The translations under genes were made by a program, and so were the position numbers. 64,000 nt of DNA from CBDCGJ01 sp965216645 (lineage in GTDB: Bacteria > Pseudomonadota > Alphaproteobacteria > GCA-2731375), in assembly GCA_965216645.1 (NCBI GenBank), contig CBDCGJ010000044.1, forward strand, positions 140,811 to 204,810. The letters are read 5' to 3'. Positions within the stretch are counted from its first letter, which is position 1; every line of letters starts with the position of its first letter. Positions 8,550 to 16,630 of the stretch are shown one piece after another. The notes under the pieces are model-generated. The model saw nothing but the letters and a program-made list of their open reading frames with translations. It did not search any database and was not told the DNA's origin.

Positions 8550-10114
8550 ATGTTAAAGCAAATGAATGGCGGTGTCGCTGATCGGTCGACTGAAATGTCG
8601 CGCGATGACCAGATCTTGCTGGCTTTAACCGAGCTGGCATACCGGCCGAGCATGTTGCCGCCGCATCTCCTGACCGGCGGCGCCATGGTGGCGGCGCTTT
8701 GGTATTTCGGATCGCCCCTTCAGGCCGTCCTCTGGGGCGCCGCTTATCTTGCCGTGACTTTGTATCGGGTTTTCCATCAGCAAAGCGGGCCGCGTACGGT
8801 CTACGACCGGGGTTCGGCGGAACTTTACTCCCACAAGGCGGCGCTCGGGGCATTGGCGGCCAGCTTGTGCTGGGGGCTCCTTGCCGTATTCCTGTTCCCC
8901 GAGCATGACCCCTTGGGTCAGTTTTTCATCACCCTCTTCATCTCGGTTATCGGCATGACCGCGGCCATCATGCTGGCTCATAACTTGCCCACCGCCTTCT
9001 GCTTCGTGTTGCCCATGATGATCATGTTGGTCCTGAAGCTGTTCATGATCGGAACGACCTTGCATATCGCCATGGGTGTCGGCGGCATTGCCCTGATCGG
9101 GATGCAGATCGGCACGGCCCGGCGGCAAAATAAAACGCTGCTGGAAACCTACGAATTGCGCTACGAAAACCAGGACCTGATTACCCAGCTATCGGCGGAG
9201 AAACACCGCACGGAACAGGCATTGCTGCGAAGCGAGCGCAACAACCGCCATCTCCTTGGCGTGTTGGAAAACAGCGCTCAGGGATTGGCTGTGTTCGAGA
9301 CGGTGCAGGGCTTGATGACCTGGAACCGCGATCTTGAAAGAATGCTAAGGCTGCCGGCGAGATTGCTGCGCAAGGGATTGTCGTTGGCGGAGTTTCTCGG
9401 CTTCCTTCGAGATCGGAGGGGCAGGGCGATTTATCCCTGCGTGCCGCCATCGAACAGCGGTTGGACGACAAAACGACGGAACTTCAAGCGGAATTCGTCG
9501 GACCGAGACGACGCGTTGTCGAGCTCGCGGAGCATGTCATGCCCGGCGGCGGCAGCATGCTGACCTTCCGCGATGTGACTGAGCGGCGCAATGCGGAGCA
9601 GACGATTCGCGAGATGGCCTTGATAGACGGCCTCACCGGCCTGGCCAACCGCCACAGCTTCGACGAAAAAATACAAGAATCCCTTTCCTACGCCGCCCGC
9701 GGCACCCATCGGGTGGCGCTGGCGATGATGGATCTCGATCATTTCAAGCAGGTCAATGACAACCACGGCCATCCGGCAGGAGATGCCGTCTTGCGCCAAG
9801 TCGCGAGGATCCTGACGGGCAGCGTGCGGGCCGTGGATACGGTGGCCCGTTTGGGCGGCGACGAATTCGCCGTCATATTCAACGGATATGAAGAGCTCGA
9901 CGATCTGCGTAAGCCCAACGAACGTATTCTCGAGCATGTTGCCGCTCCCTTCCAATTGCCGAGCGGCAACAAGGCGACCATCGGTGTCTCGATCGGTATC
10001 GCTATCGTCCAGCCGGAGGACGATAGCGAAAGCTTGATCCGCCGAGCCGACCAAGCGCTCTATAAGGCCAAACATGAAGGCCGGCATCGGATCATCTTCG
10101 CGGACAGCGAATAA
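8550..10114 (+). pseudogene. Membrane PAS-GGDEF diguanylate cyclase, frameshifted
   Basis: Read with one correction this is a protein of about 521 residues. It has an N-terminal region with several membrane helices (LTGGAMVAALWYFG, FITLFISVIGMTAAIML, VLPMMIMLVLKLFM), a coiled linker, a PAS-like segment (LLGVLENSAQGLAVFE) and a GGDEF domain with DGLTGLANRHSFDE and the intact active site RLGGDEFAVIF. The two halves lie in different frames: a base appears missing in the G-run at about 9415-9421, after which QGDLSLRAAIEQRLDDKT continues in the next frame. As read the protein would stop at 9563, before the catalytic domain. ATG 8550 is chosen over the open frame from 8325 because the upstream part overlaps the divergent gene. 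If intact it would make c-di-GMP. Confidence 0.75.
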
Positions 10115-10163
10115 GCCTGATATAACCGCCCATTCTTTGATGTATTAGGAGAAGGCGGCGCCC

Positions 10164-12305
10164 ATGTCCGAGGCCAGGATCGATAAAACACTTGAGACGT
10201 CAACACCATTTTGGCCTGAACCGGCACGAGCGCCGGATGGTGCGCCGAATGTACTGATCATTCTGTTCGACGATGTCGGATTTTCGGATTTCGGCTGCTA
10301 CGGCTCGCCGATCAAAACACCGGCGATCGACAGTTTGGCGGCCCAGGGGTTGCGGTATACGGGTTTCCACACCACGGCAATGTGCTCGACCACGCGGGCG
10401 GCGCTACTGACCGGGCGCAACCATCATTCCGTCGGCGTTGGCTGCCTAGCGAACTTCGATAGCGGTTTTCCCGGCTACCGCGGTAAGATCGCCCGCAGCG
10501 CCGGTACCCTGGCGGAAATGCTGCGGCCTCATGCTTATCGCAATTACATGGTGGGCAAATGGCATGTCACGCCGTTGAGCGAAGGCGGGCCAACGGGGCC
10601 ATTCGATGGTTGGCCGCTGGGCCGTGGTTTTGACCGATTCTATGGATTCCTGGACGCGGAAACCGACCAATACGCGCCCGAATTGGTTGCCGACAATCAT
10701 CATGTCGACCCGCCCGGCAATTTCGCCTCCGGCTATCATTTGAGCGCGGATCTGGTCGACCAATCGATCCGCATGCTGGCCGATCATGTCGCCGACGGGG
10801 TCGAACATCCTTGGCTGCTCTGGCTTGCTTTCGGCGCCTGCCACGCCCCGCATCAAGCGCCGGCGGACTTGATCCGCGCCTATGACGCGGTGTTCGAACA
10901 GGGCTGGGACGTGGAGCGGGCGCAACGCCTGACCCGGCAGAAGGAGCTCGGCATCGTGCCGGGCAATACCGAGTTGCCGCCACGCAACGATGGCGTGAAA
11001 TCTTGGGACGAACATAGCGTCGACGAACAACGACTGTTCACCCGCCTGCAATCGGCCTACGCCGCTATGTTGGATCATGCCGACCGTCAGATCGCCCGCT
11101 TGCTAACCTTCCTAGACGAAAGCGGGCAGCACGAGAATACGCTGATCCTGGTGCTCTCGGATAATGGCGCTAGCCAGGAAGGCGGCCGCAATGGATTCAT
11201 CAACGCCATGGGTCCCTTCAACCTGCGGCGCGAGCCGATGGACGAAAAAATCGCTCGGATCGACGATATCGGCGGCCCTGACACTCATTCGAACTTTCCC
11301 CATGGCTGGGCGATGGCGGCGAACACGCCGCTGAAGCGTTACAAGCAGAATACCCATGGCGGCGGCATTCGCGATCCGCTGGTCGTCGCCTGGCCCCGGG
11401 GTATCTCGACCGGCGGCGCGCTCAGGCATCAATTCGCCCATTGCAGCGATATGGTGCCGACCCTGCTCGACGCTATCGGCGTTCCGCCGCCGGATGAGGT
11501 GCAGGGCGTGGCTCAGCAGCCGTTGGAGGGCGAAAGCTTCTTCGACAGCTTCAAAGATCCGGCGGCGCCGCGCCGTCGCAGTCCGCAATATTTCGAGATG
11601 TTCGGACATCGCGGTATCTGGCATGATGGGTGGAAGGCCGTGGCGTTTCATCCCATGGGGTCGTCCTTCGACGATGACGTTTGGGAGCTCTACCATCTCG
11701 ACGAAGATTTTTCCGAATGCCGGGACTTGGCGGCGCATGACCCGGATCGGTTGGCGGCGATGATCGAGCTTTGGTGGGAGCAGGCGGCGATGCATAAAGT
11801 CCTGCCGTTAGACGACCGCTTCGCCCCCCGCTTTGCCGAGAACGCGGCGCGCTTGCAAGCGGACCGTAAAGTCGCGGTCTTCCATCGCGGCGTCGGTCAT
11901 GTGCCGAACGATGTCGCGCCCGATCTGCGCAGCCGCAACTACCGCATCGAAGCCGACGTGGCGATTCCCGAATCCGGCGCCAACGGCGTTCTGATCGCTC
12001 ATGGCGACAGCACGTCCGGTTACAGTCTCTATCTCCGCGACGGCCATCTTCGCCATGTCATCAATGTCGGTGGCGAATTGGTGGAGGTGCGGTCCGAAGC
12101 GCCGGTCACGTCCGGCAACCATATTCTGGGCATTCAGGTCGAACGCCTGACCAGAATCCAACCGCCGAAACTGGGGCAAGGCATGGGGCGTAGTCGTTAC
12201 ACATTAACAATCGACGGCAAAACCGCGGGTGCGGTGGAGAGCGATCTCGGCTTCTTCATGTTGATCTCCTGGTCCGGCCTCGACATCGTGCCGCGACCGC
12301 GGTAA
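10164..12305 (+). CDS. Arylsulfatase, C-terminus frameshifted
   Basis: A type I sulfatase of 713 residues as read. N-terminal metal ligands are in NVLIILFDDVGFSDFGCYG (Asp36/37). The formylglycine motif is CSTTRAALLTGRN (Cys74), and NYMVGKWH plus the late NTHGGGIRDPLVVAWP segment are typical. The third motif position is Thr where Pro or Ala is usual. The protein hydrolyses sulfate esters after Cys conversion by a formylglycine-generating enzyme, not seen here. One extra base at about 12288-12291 ends the frame early; corrected, the protein continues RGNPVGNYAAPFPFDG and stops at 12432 (about 755 residues, the usual length). No signal peptide is evident. SD AGGAG lies about 8 bases upstream of the ATG. 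Confidence 0.85.
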   Translation: MSEARIDKTLETSTPFWPEPARAPDGAPNVLIILFDDVGFSDFGCYGSPIKTPAIDSLAAQGLRYTGFHTTAMCSTTRAALLTGRNHHSVGVGCLANFDSGFPGYRGKIARSAGTLAEMLRPHAYRNYMVGKWHVTPLSEGGPTGPFDGWPLGRGFDRFYGFLDAETDQYAPELVADNHHVDPPGNFASGYHLSADLVDQSIRMLADHVADGVEHPWLLWLAFGACHAPHQAPADLIRAYDAVFEQGWDVERAQRLTRQKELGIVPGNTELPPRNDGVKSWDEHSVDEQRLFTRLQSAYAAMLDHADRQIARLLTFLDESGQHENTLILVLSDNGASQEGGRNGFINAMGPFNLRREPMDEKIARIDDIGGPDTHSNFPHGWAMAANTPLKRYKQNTHGGGIRDPLVVAWPRGISTGGALRHQFAHCSDMVPTLLDAIGVPPPDEVQGVAQQPLEGESFFDSFKDPAAPRRRSPQYFEMFGHRGIWHDGWKAVAFHPMGSSFDDDVWELYHLDEDFSECRDLAAHDPDRLAAMIELWWEQAAMHKVLPLDDRFAPRFAENAARLQADRKVAVFHRGVGHVPNDVAPDLRSRNYRIEADVAIPESGANGVLIAHGDSTSGYSLYLRDGHLRHVINVGGELVEVRSEAPVTSGNHILGIQVERLTRIQPPKLGQGMGRSRYTLTIDGKTAGAVESDLGFFMLISWSGLDIVPRPR

Positions 12306-12473
12306 CCCGGTCGGCAACTATGCCGCGCCATTTCCCTTTGACGGTCTGCTGCGCAAGGTGACGGTGTATTTGGATGGCGATCAGCTCTTGGATGGCGACG
12401 GACTTGGCAAAGCCGAAATGGCGAGGGAATAAAGCGCGTTCGACGCTGACATATAGGTATTGGGCGGAACGTC

Positions 12474-13467
12474 ATGATCCAGCGAATGCTACACGGCGGT
12501 GATCCTCAGGCATTGGGCCTGAAAGGCCGGGCACCGCGCGGTGGCTGGCTCGATCTTAGTACCGGGATCGCGCCTTATTCCTTTCCGGTGACCGAGCTGC
12601 CGGCCGACATATGGCGGCAACAACTTGCCGCAACGCGCGGCGTTGGACGAGCTCCTGGCCGCCGCCGCCGGCTATTTCGGCTGCGCGCGGGAGAATTTGC
12701 TGGCGGCCGCGGGCTCGCAGGAACTTTTGCAACGTTTGCCAACTCTATTGCCCAGCGGACGCGTCGCCGTCCGCATGCCGACCTATGCGGAGCATGCTCA
12801 CCGTTGGGCGGCGGCCGGTCATTACGTGGTGGCGTTGGAAGACTTGTCGACGCTGCCGCCGGATTGCCGCTATCTCGTCGTTACTAATCCGAACAATCCG
12901 ACGGGAGAAGTCGTCCATCCGGAGGTGTTGCTTGCTCTGGCCGACGAGTTGGCGGCGCGGGATGGTCTGCTGCTTGTCGACGAAGCCTTCGCGGACCTGA
13001 TGCCGAGTATCGGCGTCGCGGCATTTTCCGGTCGGCCCGGACTGGCGGTCTTACGGTCCTTCGGTAAATTCTTCGGTCTCGCCGGCTTGCGGCTCGGTTT
13101 TCTGGCAGGACCCAGGGATCTGATCTACCGAATGGCTGATGCTTTAGGTCCCTGGCCGCTGAGCGGCCCCGCCATCGAAATCGGACGTCGCGCCTATCTC
13201 GACGTTGAGTGGATTGCGGTGCAGCGGCAACGTTTGGCGGGCGGCATGGCGCGATTGCGGCCGATGCTGGCTGATGCCGGCACCATTGTTGGAGGAACGG
13301 ATCTGTTCAGTTTGCTACGGACCCCGGCGGCGCCAGCGCTGTTCGACAGATTGGCCGCGGCCGGAATCCTGGTTCGCCGGTTCGACGATCGGCCGGACTG
13401 GCTGCGCTTCGGCCTGCCGGGCACCGACGATGAATTCGCCCGTTTGCAAACGGCGCTCGCCGGCTGA
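12474..13467 (+). pseudogene. CobC/CobD-like threonine-phosphate decarboxylase, frameshifted
   Basis: A class I/II PLP enzyme resembling L-threonine-O-3-phosphate decarboxylase of cobalamin synthesis (the aminopropanol arm). The N-terminus MLHGGDPQALGL and WLDLSTGIAPY are typical of CobC, followed by AVRMPTYAEHAHRW, VVTNPNNPTGEV, LLLVDEAFADLMP and the PLP-lysine region LRSFGKFFGLAGLRLGF. The first 49 residues and the rest are in different frames; a single extra base within CAACAAC at about 12618-12624 explains the break. Corrected length is about 331 residues, normal for the family. A CobW-like gene lies 0.7 kb downstream, supporting a cobalamin link. As read it would yield only a 137-residue nonsense-tailed product. 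Confidence 0.7.
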
Positions 13468-13476
13468 AGTGCGGGG

Positions 13477-14096
13477 TCAGAGCGACCCGGCAAAATCGGC
13501 GATTGCCGCAACCGCGGCTTGCCAATTGCCGTCCTGGGTGTGACCGCTGGCTTTGCGCGGCGTCAGGTCGTGGTTGCCGTCTTCCGCCCAATGGATGCGA
13601 ATCGCCGGCGAAAGTTCCATGGCCGCGACCGCCTCTCGGCTTCCCATGGGGTCGCGGCTACCTTGTAGGATCAAAGTCGGTGTCTTGATGGTTTCGAGAT
13701 GGGCGGTGCGCAGTTTTTCCGGTTTGCCCGGCGGATGGAAGGGATAGCCGAGGCAAAGGCAGGCGCGGGCGCCGAGTTCGTCGGCCAGCATGCTGGCAAT
13801 CCGCCCGCCCATGGATTTACCGCCGATGATGACCGGGCTGGCGCCGACACGGGAATCCACTTGTCGCCAGGTTTCGAGCAGGACCTGTGGCCGGTCCGGC
13901 GGGCCGCCGCTTCCCGTCGATACGGCGCTGCCACATATAGGGAAACTCGAAGCGGATAACGCGGAAGCCACGGCCGCCCAGCGCTTCCGCATAGAAATTC
14001 ATGAACGGATGGTCCCATGGGCGCGCCGGCGCCGTGGGCGAGGATGATGGCCGGTCCATCGTCCGGTCCGTCATACAGCATGTCGCTGCTTTTCAC
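13477..14096 (-). pseudogene. Alpha/beta hydrolase (KANL3/Tex30-like), two frameshifts
   Basis: Assembled across three frames this encodes about 205 residues. It starts KSSDMLYDGPDDGPA, then LAHGAGAPM, HPFMNFYAEALG, VIRFEFPYM, DRPQVLLETWRQV, the nucleophile elbow IIGGKSMGGRIAS and a His in EDGNHDLTPRK. This is the family of small alpha/beta hydrolases that carry a GAGAPMD-type motif. Breaks are an extra base in a G-run (about 14018-14020, restoring APMDHPF) and one in a run at about 13896-13901 (restoring RRPPDRPQ). The start is a GTG at 14096 with GGGAGAGGGA just upstream. It is divergent from the CobW-like gene. Confidence 0.7.
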
Positions 14097-14172
14097 ATTC
14101 CCTCTCCCGCTTGTCATTGTTTCTCGAATATCATAAGTCCGGCGCAGGACATCTCCAAGCCCGAGGACGCTC

Positions 14173-15234
14173 ATGAACGACGCCAGCGATTTACTGCCGG
14201 TCTCCGTAATCACCGGCTTTCTGGGCAGCGGCAAGACGACGCTGCTGAACCGGCTGCTGCAACATGCGGATATGGCGAACACGGCGGTCGTGGTCAACGA
14301 GTTCGGCGAGATCGGTATCGACCATGCGTTGGTGGAGAGTTCCAGCGACGATGTCGTGCTGATGAACTCCGGCTGTCTCTGCTGTTCGATCCGGGGCGAT
14401 CTGGTCGACACCCTGCGCAGTCTGGTGGTGCGCCGGGCCAAGGGCGAGGTCCCGGCCTTCGAACGGCTGGTGATCGAAACCACCGGTTTGGCCGATCCGG
14501 CGCCGATCATCCATACCTTGATGAGCGACATGTATCTGGCCGCTCATTTCCGCCTCGACGGCGTCATCGCCACGGTCGATGCGGTCAATGGTGACGGTAC
14601 GCTGGACAATCACATCGAATCCGTGAAGCAGGCGGCCGTGGCCGATCGCCTGGTGATCACGAAGACCGACGTCCGGCAAGCAGCGGACCTGGCCGACCGG
14701 CTGTCGTCATTAAATCCCTCCGCCAGTCAGCACCGGGCGGTAATGGGCGAAATCGATCCGGCGCTGTTGTTCAATGCCGGCCTCTACGATCCGGAGAGCA
14801 AAAGTCTGGACGTTCGGCGCTGGTTGAAGGAAGAGGCGTATGACGCGGTGGACGGTCATGATCACAGCCATGGCCATGATCACGCGCATGATCACGACGT
14901 CAACCGCCATGACGACAGTATCCGCGCCTATTGCCTGTATCTCGAGGAGTCACTGCCGTGGGAGCGGTTGGCGACCTGGCTCGACCTTCTCAGCATGTAT
15001 CGCGGTGCCGATCTGCTACGGGTCAAGGGCATTTTGAACGTTGAGGAGACCGAAGGGCCGGTGGTGATCCATGGGGTCCAGCATATGTTCCACCCGCCGG
15101 TCGAAATCCCGGACTGGCCCAGCGATGACCGGCGCAGCCGGCTCGTCTTCATCACCCGCGATATGGGTCCCGACGTGGTGCGCGGCATGCTCGATCAGCT
15201 CACGGACGGCGGCGTCAACGTCAAGTTTACCTAG
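14173..15234 (+). CDS. CobW/COG0523-family GTPase (metallochaperone)
   Basis: A 353-residue G3E GTPase. The Walker A motif GFLGSGKTT is at residues 15-23, the metal-binding CxCC motif SGCLCC at about 67-71, then VIETTGLADPAP and VITKTDV for guanine recognition. A His-rich loop (DGHDHSHGHDHAHDHD, about residues 228-243) precedes the C-terminal CobW_C domain (ILNVEETEGPVVIHGVQHMFH). Members deliver Zn or Co; the His loop speaks for metal buffering, and a CobC-like neighbour makes cobalamin a plausible context. This gene is intact although its neighbours on both sides are frameshifted. No zinc-uptake-regulator site was recognised upstream. Confidence 0.85.
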   Translation: MNDASDLLPVSVITGFLGSGKTTLLNRLLQHADMANTAVVVNEFGEIGIDHALVESSSDDVVLMNSGCLCCSIRGDLVDTLRSLVVRRAKGEVPAFERLVIETTGLADPAPIIHTLMSDMYLAAHFRLDGVIATVDAVNGDGTLDNHIESVKQAAVADRLVITKTDVRQAADLADRLSSLNPSASQHRAVMGEIDPALLFNAGLYDPESKSLDVRRWLKEEAYDAVDGHDHSHGHDHAHDHDVNRHDDSIRAYCLYLEESLPWERLATWLDLLSMYRGADLLRVKGILNVEETEGPVVIHGVQHMFHPPVEIPDWPSDDRRSRLVFITRDMGPDVVRGMLDQLTDGGVNVKFT

Positions 15235-15258
15235 ATATCGCCTACTAGATATCGCCTA
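15231..15258. repeat. Perfect 14-bp tandem duplication at a convergent gene end
   Basis: CTAGATATCGCCTA at 15231-15244 is repeated exactly at 15245-15258. The first copy contains the CobW stop codon, and the second covers the likely stop of the convergent ThDP decarboxylase subunit. It is either a recent tandem duplication or an assembly artefact. Confidence 0.9.
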
Positions 15259-15843
15259 ATAGAGCGCGGCGAAAAACGGTCTTTCAGATAGGTACCGTCC
15301 TTGGGCGGCATGACCAAGGGCGGATTTTCCGCCTTCACCTTTATGCTGTAGAAAACCGGGCCGGGTTGGTGGTGCAGGGCTTGAACCGCGCCCGGTAAAG
15401 CATCGGCGTCGAACACGGTCCCGGTCTCCCGAAAGCCCGCGGCCCGCGCCATCGCCGGCAAAGTCGACCGGACCCGCCGTATGGGTCGCCTGCATGCCGG
15501 TTTCTCCGTAGCGTTCGTTGTCGATGACGGTGATGGCGAGATTGTCCGGTCCTTGGACCCCAATCGTCGCCAGTAGGCCGAGGCCCATCAGCATCTCCCC
15601 ATCGCCGGTGATCACCAGGACCCGTCTCTCCGGTTGGGTAACGGCGAGACCGAGACCGATCGCCGCCGCGCCGCCCATGGCACCCCAGAGTGGGAAAGTC
15701 AGATCCCTGTCGCCGGCGGCCGTGACGTCCCAAGTCGGTGCGCCAAGGCCGGTGATGACCAGCAAGTCCTCCTGGTCCTGCACTAACTCGGCGACGACAT
15801 CTCGCCGATCCAACGGATAATTGTCGCCACGCGTCCGGTCCAT
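15245..15843 (-). pseudogene. ThDP decarboxylase beta subunit (ComE/phosphonopyruvate decarboxylase-like), frameshifted
   Basis: This is the ThDP-binding half of a two-subunit 2-oxoacid decarboxylase. LVITGLGAPTWDV, FPLWGAMGGAAAIGLG, then the ThDP motif beginning ITGDGEMLMGLGLLATI and ending in AITVIDNERYGETG. The pattern fits sulfopyruvate decarboxylase ComE and phosphonopyruvate decarboxylase; substrate is not decided. An extra base at about 15454-15458 shifts the frame after AGPVDFA, and a second change in the A-run at 15272-15276 would restore the natural end RFRRALLGDI with stop at 15245. Uncorrected frames end at 15256 or 15231. The ATG at 15843 follows the alpha subunit stop by four bases, so they are translationally coupled. 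Confidence 0.7.
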
Positions 15844-15847
15844 CGTT

Positions 15848-16385
15848 CTACTTCCCGAACGTCTTGGCGCCAATCAGACGCTGCGACAGCAGGACGGTCG
15901 GCCAGACCCGGCCCTTCGAAGACCATCCGGGCGGCGGCGTTGACTGTGTCCGCGACCGCGCCGGCGCGCTCGACCGGGAATGTCATGACATCGGCGAGCC
16001 GCAGCACGTCGGCGGTCATCTGTCCCATGGGCACCTGCCAAGGATTGAATTCGCCCCATTCGCCGCGCATGGTCACCAGGATCAGCAGCGGGAATCGGCA
16101 GGTTCGGGCCAAAGACAGCATATTGACGCAATTGCCGACGCCGCTTGATTGCATCAGCAAGGCGCCGCGCTGACCGCCCAGCCAGGCGCCGGCGAGGACG
16201 GCGATGCCTTCCTCTTCCGTCGTTAACGGGATCGCGGTCATGCCGTCGTCTTCCCGGCATCGTTCGATCAGGCGGGCGTGACCGGCGTCGGGTACATAGG
16301 CGACCTGGCGAACATTCTGCGCTGTTAGGATGGCGTGAATGTCGTCCTGCCACTCGGTCGCCTTCTGTGTGTTTATCGAATTCAT
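15848..16385 (-). CDS. ThDP decarboxylase alpha subunit (ComD/phosphonopyruvate decarboxylase-like)
   Basis: The pyrimidine-binding half of the same enzyme, about 179 residues: VRQVAYVPDAGHARLIERC, the ThDP-activating Glu region IPLTTEEEGIAVLAGA, LMQSSGVGNCVNML and TMRGEWGEFNPWQVPMG. This matches ComD of sulfopyruvate decarboxylase and the N-terminal half of phosphonopyruvate decarboxylase. One extra base at about 15895-15899 moves the last 16 residues out of frame. Corrected, it ends VLLSQRLIGAKTFGK with stop at 15848; as read it runs on to 15783 and overlaps the beta subunit. ATG 16385 is chosen over an upstream ATG at 16442 because conserved sequence starts after it. Divergent from trpE(G). 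Confidence 0.7.
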
Positions 16386-16630
16386 TGCCGGCACTATAGG
16401 CAGCGCCCCAACCCCTGTCATCCAGCTTGTTCGCCCCGGCACCGCATGATAGGTTGCCTAGCGATGAAACAGACAGGCGAACAATTCGACCGGCATTTGC
16501 CGAAATTCGTTTCCTTTCTCTGGTGAGGCTCGGCCCATCGGCGCTGTTACGCGCAATTTATACACTCCCATCGAATTAGCTTAGAGCTCGCGGTCGCGAA
16601 CGCCGATCGCTCTCAACCAGAGACAAAACC

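Noticed and set aside
16464..16526. Short peptide frame upstream of trpE(G), ending FLW
   Set aside because: A trp leader should contain several adjacent Trp codons and a terminator/antiterminator pair; here there is one Trp and no clear hairpin plus T-run.
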